Part shown: in pieces, positions 4,750-12,821 of the stretch
Position numbering within the stretch: position 1 is the first letter of the stretch
Layout: each line of letters opens with the position of its first letter
Assembly: GCA_004557805.1 (NCBI GenBank)
Contig: SFFS01000056.1
Location: 1 to 13,858, forward strand
DNA: 13,858 nucleotides
Source of the DNA: Clostridiales bacterium
Lineage (GTDB): Bacteria; Bacillota; Clostridia; Christensenellales; Aristaeellaceae
Reading direction: 5' to 3'
Position numbers and translations under genes: made by a program
Notes under the pieces: generated by a model
Database searches by the model: none
Seen by the model: the letters and a program-made list of their open reading frames with translations, nothing else
What the model was told of the DNA's origin: nothing

Positions 4750-6519
4750 TCAGCGCATTGCGCTGAAAGAGGAAACCGGCCCGTCGTTTTCCGCAAGAGG
4801 GATGCGGAACGAAATCACCGTGCCGAGCCCTTCGCGGCTGGCGATGTGCAGCGCGCTGGCGGGGCCGTATTGAAGGACAAGGCGCTGATTGACGTTGGGC
4901 AGGCCGATGTTGCGGCCGCCGTCCATGCCGCCGCGGATTTCGGCCAGCCGCTGCGCGGAAATGCCTACGCCGTTGTCGATCATGCGGAAACGGATGGAGT
5001 CGCCCTCGCGGTGAATCTGGAGCCAGACGTCGCTGTGGCCTTCTTTGGGTTTGACGCCATGGTAGAGGCTGTTTTCCAGCAAGGGCTGCAGGAGCATGCG
5101 AAAAACCGGCACGCCGTAAAGCGATTCGTCGACGAGATAGTGCAGCGTGTATTTCTCGTCGTAGCGGTAGGCCTGGATGTTGGAGTAGCTTCGCAGATAG
5201 CGCAGCTCGTCCGCCAGCGCGACGGGGGTCTGCGGATCGCCCAGCGCGTATTGCAGAATATGCGAAAGCTCGCCGATGGCCCAGCTGATGCGGTTTTCCG
5301 GCCCGATGCCGCGCACGGCTTCCATATCGAGCGTTTGCAGGGTGTTGAAGAGAAAGTGCGGGTTGATCTGCATTTGCAGCGCGGCCATTTCGGCGTTTTT
5401 CTGCTGCAATTTGCGCTCGGCCAGTTCCAGCTTGAGCTGATTGCTGTGAATATACATCTGAACGATGTTTTGCAGAATTACGTCGTACTCGTTCGGCGAG
5501 ATCCCCCTGCGGCGCGCGGGCGCGGGGGCGTCGCCCGTATCGAACGCATGGAGGATGGAGTTGATCTGCTGAAAATTGTGCCGCGTGATCAGATAGGAGA
5601 TGACGAAGGCGGCGCATGTGCAGGCCACGGCGATCCAGAAAAAGAGCATGAGGAAATTGTTGGAAAGGCTGTAGGCCGCGCGCTGGTGAATCATGGAAAC
5701 GAGCGTGAGATGATAATCGGAAAATTCCAGCGATTGATACAGATATTTCTGCCCGTCCAGCGTGAGCGGGCGCACCTCTTCGCCGGAGTCAGCGAACGCG
5801 GGGAGCGCGCGCAGCGAAGCGAGCAGCTTTTCGCCGTTTGTGTTGGAAAAAAGCAGCGTGCCGTCCTCGTTCAGGATATAAAGAATCTGCTCCGCGTGCG
5901 TCTGCGCGCTGTCGAGGATGCTTCCAAAGCGCGCCGGATCGATATTGACGGCGATTACGCCGTGCGCCGTCCGCAGGCGGAGAAACACCGTGATGATTTC
6001 GCTTGCGGGCCAGAACCGCGAGGGCTGGTAGGCGCGCTTGGTTACCCACAGATTCTGTTCGCCGGGCGCAGAGGTATACTGCGCAAACCAGGATTCATCC
6101 GTGTGCGTGTCGGTGGAAAGAAGTCCGTCCGAGGAGGAGAGATAGCGCGTGCAGCCGTCGATGTAAATATAAATGCTCTTGAGATAGTTCCTGGAATTGA
6201 CCGTAGAATAGAGAAACGCGTTAATGGCGTTGAGCATCACGCCGTCGTCGTAGTTCATGTTCTGCTGGCGCAGCAGCTTTTGCAGCGAAAGAATGAAACG
6301 CGGGTTGGAGGCGAAAAGATTCTGATGCTGCGTGGCGTTGTTGAGCACAAGTTCAAGATTGTCGCGCACGGCATGGAGCGAAACGCGCGCGTCGTTGGCC
6401 GTGTCGGAGCGAAGCTCCTTATTGATGGACGAAAGATAGGAGACGCCGAAGACGAGGAAGGGGATGATGATAATCAGAAAATACGAGAGAAACCGGCGGA
6501 AGCGGTATTTTTTCAGCAT
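4750..6519 (-). CDS. Sensor histidine kinase, YesM type
   Basis: The 589-residue membrane kinase senses an extracytoplasmic signal and phosphorylates its partner regulator. TM1 spans about 10-31 and TM2 about 288-312; the ~260-residue loop between them is the external sensor (dCache-like by position). A HAMP-like linker follows TM2. The phospho-acceptor is His388 in L-Q-M-Q-I-N-P-H-F-L-F-N, typical of His_kinase PF06580. The ATP-binding HATPase_c domain has the N box around L-L-E-N-S-L-Y-H-G (480-488), D-N-G-V-G-I (515-520) and G-G-R-N-I-G-L (534-540). ATG 6519 has GGAG overlapping the upstream TAA. It is cotranscribed with the response regulator (9-base gap) and divergent from the sugar importer. 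It probably detects the imported glycan or a breakdown product. Confidence 0.93.
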   Translation of the reverse strand: MLKKYRFRRFLSYFLIIIIPFLVFGVSYLSSINKELRSDTANDARVSLHAVRDNLELVLNNATQHQNLFASNPRFILSLQKLLRQQNMNYDDGVMLNAINAFLYSTVNSRNYLKSIYIYIDGCTRYLSSSDGLLSTDTHTDESWFAQYTSAPGEQNLWVTKRAYQPSRFWPASEIITVFLRLRTAHGVIAVNIDPARFGSILDSAQTHAEQILYILNEDGTLLFSNTNGEKLLASLRALPAFADSGEEVRPLTLDGQKYLYQSLEFSDYHLTLVSMIHQRAAYSLSNNFLMLFFWIAVACTCAAFVISYLITRHNFQQINSILHAFDTGDAPAPARRRGISPNEYDVILQNIVQMYIHSNQLKLELAERKLQQKNAEMAALQMQINPHFLFNTLQTLDMEAVRGIGPENRISWAIGELSHILQYALGDPQTPVALADELRYLRSYSNIQAYRYDEKYTLHYLVDESLYGVPVFRMLLQPLLENSLYHGVKPKEGHSDVWLQIHREGDSIRFRMIDNGVGISAQRLAEIRGGMDGGRNIGLPNVNQRLVLQYGPASALHIASREGLGTVISFRIPLAENDGPVSSFSAMR

Positions 6520-6528
6520 GGCGGCTCC

Positions 6529-7257
6529 TTATTTCTGCTCCCGGTATTCCTTGGGCGACATGTTGTAATAGTTGCGGAAGGCGCGGGAGAAATTCTTCGG
6601 GCTGTTATAGCCGACAATTTCGGAAATTTCGCAGGATTTATAATCGATACCGCGTAGGAGCTGCGCGGCTTTTTTCATGCGCGCTTCGGTGAGATAATCG
6701 GTGAAGGACTGCCCGGCGTGATCCTTGAAAAGCCGGGAGAGGTAGTTCGGGCTGAGGCTGACGCGCGCGGCGGCGCTGCCGAGCGTGACGGTTTTCAGGT
6801 TTTCGTCGACGAACTGCTTGGCCGTGCGGATGATCTGCTGATAATAGGAAGCGCCCTCCGTTTCGCCGGAGACGGCGCGCGCCTCGTCGAGATGCTGCCG
6901 GACGTGCGTAAAGCACGCGATCAGCTCGTCGTATTTGACGGGCTTGACCAGATAATCCTTTACGCCCGTCAAAATGGCCTGATGCAGATATTCAAAATCC
7001 TGATAGGCGCTGAGGAAGACGACGGTGACGGGCAGTCCGCTGCGCCTGATTTCCTTTGCGAGCGAGATACCGTCCATGTTCGGCATGCGCACGTCGGTCA
7101 GCACCACGTCCACTGGGTTGTTCAGAAGGTAATCGAGCGCCTGCTTTCCGTCGGCGAAGCCGCCTTCGATAGAAAAACCGGTGCTTTCCCAGGGGAAAAG
7201 GTTCATGATGCCCTCGCGGATTTTGGTTTCGTCCTCGACGATGATCAGACTGTACAT
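6529..7257 (-). CDS. Response regulator, YesN/AraC type
   Basis: The 242-residue protein has a CheY-like receiver (1-120) and a C-terminal AraC-type double helix-turn-helix (about 143-240). Receiver residues are E8-D9 in I-V-E-D-E, the phosphorylated Asp55 in V-L-T-D-V-R-M-P, and Lys105 in D-Y-L-V-K-P. The DNA-binding half shows V-S-L-S-P-N-Y-L-S-R-L-F-K and the family end Y-N-M-S-P-K-E-Y-R. I chose ATG 7257 because GGGAGG lies about 8 bases upstream; an in-frame ATG 24 bases earlier lacks such a site and would add an unfamiliar M-R-Q-R-E-G-E-R extension. At 242 residues it lacks the long linker of larger YesN proteins. It probably activates the divergent importer operon. Confidence 0.93.
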   Translation of the reverse strand: MYSLIIVEDETKIREGIMNLFPWESTGFSIEGGFADGKQALDYLLNNPVDVVLTDVRMPNMDGISLAKEIRRSGLPVTVVFLSAYQDFEYLHQAILTGVKDYLVKPVKYDELIACFTHVRQHLDEARAVSGETEGASYYQQIIRTAKQFVDENLKTVTLGSAAARVSLSPNYLSRLFKDHAGQSFTDYLTEARMKKAAQLLRGIDYKSCEISEIVGYNSPKNFSRAFRNYYNMSPKEYREQK

Positions 7258-7280
7258 TCGCTCGCCCTCCCGTTGTCTCA

Positions 7281-7286
7281 ATTATA
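7281..7286 (-). promoter_or_regulatory. Probable -10 of the response regulator promoter
   Basis: TATAAT on the minus strand lies within an AT-rich block (7281-7307), about 24 bases from the ATG. No convincing -35 hexamer lies 17 bases further up, which would suit an activator-dependent or weak promoter. The leader would be only about 17 nt. Confidence 0.4.
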
Positions 7287-7336
7287 TATATTTTTTTCGT
7301 TTTTTCTACACCTCCGGCAGAGAAAAGCACGTTTGA

Positions 7337-7398
7337 GAGAAGTTTTCATAGAAAATGATACCCGGCAGCCGGAAAATGGGAGGGATGGGAGAAGTTTT
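7337..7398 (+). promoter_or_regulatory. Candidate YesN binding site: phased direct repeats
   Basis: GAGAAGTTTT occurs at 7337-7346 and again at 7389-7398, exactly 52 bp apart and so on the same face of the helix. The second copy ends 15 bases before the -35 of the binding-protein gene. AraC-type regulators commonly bind direct repeats next to the -35. The assignment rests on position and spacing only. Confidence 0.4.
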
Positions 7399-7413
7399 TG
7401 TGGCGCAGGCACC

Positions 7414-7442
7414 TGTACAGCGCGCGCCGCCGCCGCTACAAT
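7414..7442 (+). promoter_or_regulatory. Promoter of the sugar importer operon
   Basis: TGTACA (7414-7419), a 17-base GC-only spacer and TACAAT (7437-7442) precede the ATG at 7486. The weak -35 (4 of 6 matches) fits a promoter that needs an activator. Confidence 0.55.
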
Positions 7443-7485
7443 ATCCATATAACGATTCACCCGAAAGGGGAAGGAGGACGTTCGA

Positions 7486-8763
7486 ATGAAGAAGGTACTT
7501 GCAATGCTGCTGGCTGCGCTGATGCCCTGCTGCACGGCGGCTGCCGCCGGAGCGGAAGACCAGGTGACGCTTCGCTTTATGTGGTGGGGCGGCGACGCGC
7601 GCCACGAAGCGACCATCCAGGTGATTGAAAAATACATGGAAGCGCATCCCAACGTCGTGATCGAGCCGGAGTTCGGCGGCAGCGACGGCTATTTCGAGAA
7701 GCTTTCCACGCAGCTTTACAGCGGCACGGCCGCCGATATCATCCAGTGCGGCACCGGCTGGATGCCCGATTTCATGCAGAAGGGCGATTTCTTCGTCAAC
7801 TTCGATGAATACCGCGACAAGATCGACCTGACGAACTTCGACGAAGGCTACCTGCAGAACACCGGCGTGTTCGAGGGCAAGCTGGTCGGACTGCCCACCG
7901 GCGTGGCCAGCAATACCATTCTCGTCAACACGAAGCTGGCCGACGAACTGGGTCTGGATTATCAGACGCAGCTGACCTGGGACCGCATGCTCGAACTGGG
8001 CCGCCAGGTGCAGGAAAAGGATGCGGACAAGTATCTGTTCAACACCGACGCAAAGCAGATTGCCTATCAGATCGTCCGCCCGTATATCATGCAGCTGACC
8101 GGCCGTCCGTTCATCGATAACGAGACCGGCGCGCGCAGCTTCGACAAGGATCAGCTCGTCGAGGTGCTCGATTTCGTCCGCACCTGCTACGACAGCAAGG
8201 TTTTCCAGCCCGCCGAGGAAAGCGCGCCCTTCAAGGATGCGCTCAACACGAACCCGAAGTGGATTGCCGGCGATTTCGTCATGGCCCACTGCGTTTCCAG
8301 CACGATCACTCCGCTGGTCAGCGCCTATCCGGACGGCGTGTACGACGTAATCCAGGTGCCGCTGAAGGAAGACCGCCTCAACGACGGCTTCTATCCGAAC
8401 CCGCCGCAGCTGCTGGTCGTTTCCAAGAATACCAAGAACGTGGACGTCTGCATGGACTTCCTGAACTACTTCTACAATGATCCGGAGGCCGCCGTCATCC
8501 TGCGCGACCATCGCTCTGTGCCCGCCGTGTCTACGGCGCGTCAGATCTGCGTGGAAAACAACCTTATCGATCCCATCGTCAGCAAATCGGTTGACATTTC
8601 CATGGGCCTCAACGGCGTGAACGAAATGGGCCTGACCACCAACTCCGAAGTGGAAGCCGCCATTCTGGACATGGTTGAGAACGTCGCCTATGGCACGCGT
8701 TCCACCGAAGAGATCGCCGATGAAACCATCCAGCTGCTGGATGACATCCTGGCGAACCTGTAA
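7486..8763 (+). CDS. ABC transporter sugar-binding protein (CUT1, SBP_bac_1 family)
   Basis: The 425-residue secreted receptor captures an oligosaccharide and delivers it to the two permeases downstream. It has a signal peptide (K-K, then hydrophobic 4-14) and a mature start like the family: V-T-L-R-F-M-W-W-G-G-D-A-R-H-E, then P-N-V-V-I-E-P-E-F-G-G. Further family-like stretches are T-A-A-D-I-I-Q-C-G and L-V-G-L-P-T-G-V-A-S-N. The signal region has two cysteines (15, 16) preceded by L-M-P, which is not a proper lipobox. A type I site after A-G-A (23) is a better fit, so anchoring is uncertain. Codons favour C-ending AAC, TTC, GAC and GGC more than the permeases do, consistent with high expression. 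GGAGG lies 8 bases before the ATG. The ligand cannot be read from the sequence; the glycosidases suggest a fucosylated or arabinosylated oligosaccharide. Confidence 0.93.
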   Translation: MKKVLAMLLAALMPCCTAAAAGAEDQVTLRFMWWGGDARHEATIQVIEKYMEAHPNVVIEPEFGGSDGYFEKLSTQLYSGTAADIIQCGTGWMPDFMQKGDFFVNFDEYRDKIDLTNFDEGYLQNTGVFEGKLVGLPTGVASNTILVNTKLADELGLDYQTQLTWDRMLELGRQVQEKDADKYLFNTDAKQIAYQIVRPYIMQLTGRPFIDNETGARSFDKDQLVEVLDFVRTCYDSKVFQPAEESAPFKDALNTNPKWIAGDFVMAHCVSSTITPLVSAYPDGVYDVIQVPLKEDRLNDGFYPNPPQLLVVSKNTKNVDVCMDFLNYFYNDPEAAVILRDHRSVPAVSTARQICVENNLIDPIVSKSVDISMGLNGVNEMGLTTNSEVEAAILDMVENVAYGTRSTEEIADETIQLLDDILANL

Positions 8764-8778
8764 AAGCATCGCACAGCG

Positions 8779-8805
8779 AGGGGATTGGGCTGACCCCAAT
8801 CCCCT
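8779..8805 (+). terminator. Intercistronic stem-loop between binding protein and permease
   Basis: AGGGGATTGGG, a CTGAC loop and CCCAATCCCCT form a perfect 11-bp stem, followed only by TT. With no T-tract it is unlikely to be a full terminator. Such structures after a binding-protein gene typically protect the upstream mRNA or cut readthrough, keeping the receptor in excess over the permeases. Confidence 0.7.
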
Positions 8806-8825
8806 TTCCCTATGGAGGAATGCGC

Positions 8826-9725
8826 ATGAGAAAAGTACGCAAATACAGCCCGCGCGACATGAAGGGGCTGATCTATATCGCGCCATGGCTGATCGGCCTG
8901 CTGGTTTTCCAGATGTATCCGTTTATCGAATCCTTTATCTATTCCTTTGCCGATTTCAATATGCATAAGTCCCTGCAGTTTGTGGGGCTGAAAAACTATA
9001 TCCGCCTGTTCACCCGAGACAGGGAATTTTACAGCTCGCTTTTTATTACGCTCCGCTACACCGTCTTCACGGTGCCGGGGAAGATTGTTTTTGCGCTGCT
9101 GATCGCCGTGATTCTCAATCGCGACATCAAAGGCATCAACGTAATTCGCACCGTATATTATCTGCCTTCGCTGCTGAGCGGCAGCGTGGCTGTTTCAATA
9201 TTGTGGAAACTGATGTTCATGGGCGACGGCGTAATCAACGCCATGCTGGGCTGGCTGGGCGTTCCGCCGGTCGCGTGGCTGGGCAGCCCGAAGGTGGCGC
9301 TTACGACGATCAGCATGCTGGAAATCTGGCAGTTCGGTTCGTCCATGGTGTTGTTCCTTGCGGCGCTCAAGCAGGTGCCGCATGAGCTGCACGAGGCGGC
9401 GGAGATTGATGGGGCGCGCAAGGCGCGCGTATTTTTCAGCGTTACCCTGCCGATGATCACGCCGATCATTTTCTTTAACCTCATCATGCAGACGATCACC
9501 GCGCTGCAGAACTTCACCTCGGCCTTTGTCATCACCGGCGGCGGCCCGATGAAATCGACGTACGTGCTGGGCATGAAGCTGTATACGGAAGCGTTTAAGA
9601 ACTACAAAATGGGCTACGCCAGCGCCATCTCGTGGGTACTGTTTGCGATGATCCTGGCAGTGACGCTGCTTCTGTTCCATTCCTCCTCCATGTGGGTGCA
9701 TTACAGCGACGGCGAAGAGATGTAA
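8826..9725 (+). CDS. ABC transporter permease, CUT1 family (MalF/UgpA type)
   Basis: The 299-residue inner subunit forms half of the membrane channel for the sugar bound by the upstream receptor. Hydrophobic segments lie at about 14-36, 72-96, 108-131, 158-180, 205-226 and 264-285, giving six helices. The EAA loop that docks the ATPase is present: E-A-A-E-I-D-G (190-196) followed by T-L-P (207-209). I chose ATG 8826 over the in-frame ATG at 8820 because GGAGG (8814-8818) is 7 bases from the former and only one base from the latter. The next permease begins 12 bases after the stop. Confidence 0.95.
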   Translation: MRKVRKYSPRDMKGLIYIAPWLIGLLVFQMYPFIESFIYSFADFNMHKSLQFVGLKNYIRLFTRDREFYSSLFITLRYTVFTVPGKIVFALLIAVILNRDIKGINVIRTVYYLPSLLSGSVAVSILWKLMFMGDGVINAMLGWLGVPPVAWLGSPKVALTTISMLEIWQFGSSMVLFLAALKQVPHELHEAAEIDGARKARVFFSVTLPMITPIIFFNLIMQTITALQNFTSAFVITGGGPMKSTYVLGMKLYTEAFKNYKMGYASAISWVLFAMILAVTLLLFHSSSMWVHYSDGEEM

Positions 9726-9737
9726 GGAGGGGAAAGA

Positions 9738-10577
9738 ATGAAAGCGCGCACGCTGAAAAAAAGCCTGACCTATCTGTTCCTGATCCTGTTCGGAATCGTA
9801 ATGATTTATCCGATCCTGTGGATGTTCTTTGCGTCGTTCAAGACCAATAACGAGATTTTCGGCAGTCTCCGGCTGCTGCCCGAGCGCTTCAGCCTGGACA
9901 GCTATATCGCGGGCTGGAAGGGCTCCGGGCGGGTAGGGTACGATAAGTTTTTCGCCAATACCTTCAAGCTGGTGCTGCCGGTGGTGGCGTTTACGCTGGT
10001 CTCCTGTTCCATTGTGGCGTATGGGTTCGCGCGTTTCCGCTTTCCGGGGCGAAGACCGCTTTTCATGCTGCTGATTGCGACGCTCATGCTGCCCAACGCG
10101 GTGATCATCATTCCGCGCTATACGCTGTTCAACACGTTCGGCTGGCTGAATACGTATCTGCCGTTTTATATGCCCGCGCTGTTTGCGTGCTATCCGTTTT
10201 TCATTTTCATGCTGGTACAGTTTTTCCGCGGCGTGCCGCGGGAACTGGACGAGTCGGCATATATCGACGGCTGCGGAACCTTCCGCGTGTTTTACAGCAT
10301 TCTTCTGCCGCTGATGAAGCCGTCGCTGTTTTCGGCGGGACTGTTCCAGTTCATGTGGACATGGAACGATTATTTCAACAGCCTGATTTTTATCAACTCG
10401 GTTGAAAAATACCCCATCTCGCTCGGACTGCGCATGTCGCTGGATCTTGAAGCCAGCGTGGCGTGGGGAAACGTGCTGGCGATGGCGATGGTATCCGTGC
10501 TGCCGCTGATTCTCCTGTTCTTTGTGGCGCAGAAGTATTTCGTGGAGGGAATTGCCACCACGGGCCTGAAAGGATGA
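9738..10577 (+). CDS. ABC transporter permease, CUT1 family (MalG/UgpE type)
   Basis: The 279-residue second permease pairs with the upstream subunit. It has about six membrane segments (near 10-32, 75-96, 108-127, 140-163, 186-207 and 244-265). The EAA loop is E-S-A-Y-I-D-G (172-178) followed by L-L-P (189-191). The C-terminus K-Y-F-V-E-G-I-A-T-T-G-L-K-G is the usual ending of this subunit. AGGAGGGG lies 7-8 bases before the ATG. The stop is 6 bases before the GH95 gene, so importer and enzymes are one transcription unit. No ATPase gene lies in the visible operon. Confidence 0.95.
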   Translation: MKARTLKKSLTYLFLILFGIVMIYPILWMFFASFKTNNEIFGSLRLLPERFSLDSYIAGWKGSGRVGYDKFFANTFKLVLPVVAFTLVSCSIVAYGFARFRFPGRRPLFMLLIATLMLPNAVIIIPRYTLFNTFGWLNTYLPFYMPALFACYPFFIFMLVQFFRGVPRELDESAYIDGCGTFRVFYSILLPLMKPSLFSAGLFQFMWTWNDYFNSLIFINSVEKYPISLGLRMSLDLEASVAWGNVLAMAMVSVLPLILLFFVAQKYFVEGIATTGLKG

Positions 10578-10583
10578 CCGAAG

Positions 10584-12803
10584 ATGAAACAGACGAGGCT
10601 ATGGTACCGGCGCCCTGCGCCGGATTGGAATGCGGCGTTGCCGGTCGGCAATGGACGGCTGGGGGCGATGGTCTTTGGCGGTACGCTCAGGGAGCGGCTT
10701 CAGCTCAATGAAGAATCCGTGTGGAGCGGCGGTTTTGTTGATCGGAACAACCCGGATTGCCTGGCCAACCGGCCGCGCGTGCGCGAACTGCTCAATGCAG
10801 GCAAGGTGCGTCAGGCGCAGATGCTCGCAACCGAGGCGCTGACCGGAATTCCGGACAGCCAGCGCTGCTATCAGACGCTGGGCGACCTTTTCCTGGAGTG
10901 GACGGGAGAACCCGGTGAGGCGAAAAATTATCTGTTCGAACTGGATATGGAGCGCGCGCTGTGCGCAACCTCGTTTACGCTCAACGGCGTGAAAATCCGG
11001 CGCGAGGCGTTTGCGTCGGCTCCCGACGACGTGCTGGTTCTGCGTGTGGCGGCGGACAGGCCGGGCGCGCTGAACCTCCGCGTGAAGATGGCGCGCGATC
11101 GGGCGATGGACCGAGCATGGGCAGAAAATGGAAACACAATCGGGTTTGACGGCTGCAACGGAGGCGCGGACGGCGTCCGGTTCGCCTGTATGGCGCGAGG
11201 ACGCGCGCAGGGGGGGACGCTGCGGACGATCGGCGAATATCTGGCGTTTGAAGGAGCGGACGAGGCGGTTGTGCTCGTCGCTGCGGCTACAAGCTTCCGT
11301 CATGCGGAACCTGCCGCCGCCTGCCGGGCCGTGCTCGACGCGGCGGCGCGATATGATTTTCCAGCGCTTCAGGCGCGGCATGAAGAGGAATTCCGCAGCT
11401 ATTTCTGCCGCTCGCAGCTGGCGCTGCGCGGCGATGCGGAAGCGGAGGAGCTGCCGACGGACGAGCGGATTGCGCGAAGCGGCGAAAAGCCGGGCGACTA
11501 CGGACTGGCGGCGCTCCTGTATCAGTATGGGCGCTATCTGCTCATTTCGTCGAGCCGGCCCGGCAATCTGCCCGCAAACCTGCAGGGGCTGTGGTGCGAT
11601 CAGCTCAAGCCCAAATGGGACAGCAAATACACCATCAACATCAACACCGAGATGAACTACTGGCTGGCCGAACGGGGCAATCTGTCGGAATGCCACCTGC
11701 CGCTGTTTGACCTGATGGAGCGCATGTATCCCAACGGAAAGCGCAGCGCGCAGATAATGTACGGCGCTCGCGGCTGGATGGCGCATCACAACACCGACCT
11801 CTGGGGCGACACCGCTCCGCAGGATACGTACATGGCCTCCACCTTCTGGGTGATGGGCGCGGCGTGGCTCTGCACGCACATCTGGAACCATTATGAATAT
11901 ACGGGCGACCGCGCGTTCCTTGAAAAGTACGTGTATCTGATGGAGGAGGCGTGCCGGTTCCTGCTCGACGTACAGGTACAGGACGCCAAAGAGCACTATA
12001 TCGTCTCGCCGACGGTTTCGGCGGAGAATACGTATCTTCACCCGAGCGGAACCCCGACGCCGATCTGCGACGGCTGTCAGCTGGACGCGCAGATTGCGCG
12101 GCAGTTGTTCGAATACTACCTGAAAGCGGCGGAGACGCTCGGGCGGGAGGGCGCGCTTGCGCAGGAGGTCAGGGAGCGCGCGGCGCTGCTGCCGCAGCTT
12201 GAAATCGGCGCGGACGGCAGACTGCTCGAATGGCTGGAGCCCTATGAGGAAACGGAGCCGGGGCACCGGCATATCAGCCACCTGTACGCGCTCTTTCCGG
12301 GGCATGAGATCGAGCTGGATACAGAGCTGGGGCGCGCAGCGCGCAAGACGCTGGAATACCGCCTTGCGCACGGCGGCGGTCACACCGGCTGGAGCCGCGC
12401 GTGGATCATTCACTTCTGGGCCGGTCTGCGTGATGGGGCCAAGGTGCAGGAAAATATTGAGGCGCTTTTTGCGCGGTCGACACTGCCCAACCTGCTCGGA
12501 ACGCATCCGCCGTTCCAGATCGACAGCAATTTTGCCGCGCCCTCCGGCATCCTGCACGCGCTGATGCAGGCCGGGGAGAACCGCGTCGAGCTGCTTCCGG
12601 CGCTGCCGCCGGACTGGACGGAGGGCAGCTTGACCGGCGCGCGCGCGCGCGGCGGGTTGACGTTGGATTTATACTGGAAGCAGGGACAACTGGAACGAGC
12701 CGTCATTTGGGCGGAACGCGGCTGGCAGGGGACGGTCGCGTTCGGAGGCGCTTCGCGCCCCGTTCAGCTGAAAGCCGGAGAGCGGATGGAAATCCGCGGA
12801 TAA
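10584..12803 (+). CDS. GH95 family alpha-L-fucosidase or alpha-L-galactosidase
   Basis: The 739-residue enzyme is a full-length GH95 inverting glycosidase; the family removes alpha-1,2-linked L-fucose or terminal alpha-L-galactose. An N-terminal beta-sandwich begins L-P-V-G-N-G-R-L-G-A-M-V-F-G-G (19-33), with L-N-E-E-S-V-W-S-G-G (41-50). The catalytic barrel shows L-P-A-N-L-Q-G-L-W (329-337) and I-N-I-N-T-E-M-N-Y-W (351-360), whose Asn352/Asn354 fit the catalytic Asn pair known from Bifidobacterium AfcA. Further on are S-P-T-V-S-A-E-N (475-482), with Glu481 the likely general acid, G-H-R-H-I-S-H-L-Y (560-568) and F-Q-I-D-S-N-F (644-650). The last differs from the usual D-G-N-F-G. No signal peptide is present, so it works on imported oligosaccharide. 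It sits 6 bases after the permease and just before GH43. Confidence 0.93.
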   Translation: MKQTRLWYRRPAPDWNAALPVGNGRLGAMVFGGTLRERLQLNEESVWSGGFVDRNNPDCLANRPRVRELLNAGKVRQAQMLATEALTGIPDSQRCYQTLGDLFLEWTGEPGEAKNYLFELDMERALCATSFTLNGVKIRREAFASAPDDVLVLRVAADRPGALNLRVKMARDRAMDRAWAENGNTIGFDGCNGGADGVRFACMARGRAQGGTLRTIGEYLAFEGADEAVVLVAAATSFRHAEPAAACRAVLDAAARYDFPALQARHEEEFRSYFCRSQLALRGDAEAEELPTDERIARSGEKPGDYGLAALLYQYGRYLLISSSRPGNLPANLQGLWCDQLKPKWDSKYTININTEMNYWLAERGNLSECHLPLFDLMERMYPNGKRSAQIMYGARGWMAHHNTDLWGDTAPQDTYMASTFWVMGAAWLCTHIWNHYEYTGDRAFLEKYVYLMEEACRFLLDVQVQDAKEHYIVSPTVSAENTYLHPSGTPTPICDGCQLDAQIARQLFEYYLKAAETLGREGALAQEVRERAALLPQLEIGADGRLLEWLEPYEETEPGHRHISHLYALFPGHEIELDTELGRAARKTLEYRLAHGGGHTGWSRAWIIHFWAGLRDGAKVQENIEALFARSTLPNLLGTHPPFQIDSNFAAPSGILHALMQAGENRVELLPALPPDWTEGSLTGARARGGLTLDLYWKQGQLERAVIWAERGWQGTVAFGGASRPVQLKAGERMEIRG

Positions 12804-12821
12804 CCGGGCGAGGAGTAAAAA

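Noticed and set aside
4751..4765. Hairpin CAGCGC-ATT-GCGCTG over the kinase stop codon
   Set aside because: On the kinase strand it is followed by A residues, not T, so it is not a terminator; it is a short palindrome within coding sequence.
4741..6657. 638-codon open frame on the plus strand
   Set aside because: It is antisense to the YesM kinase, which has all kinase motifs; this frame has none and no ribosome binding site.
7306..8886. 526-codon open frame on the minus strand
   Set aside because: It is antisense to the sugar-binding protein and an artefact of that gene's strong codon bias.
10599..12557. 652-codon open frame on the minus strand
   Set aside because: It is antisense to GH95, Arg-rich, and has no recognisable domain.
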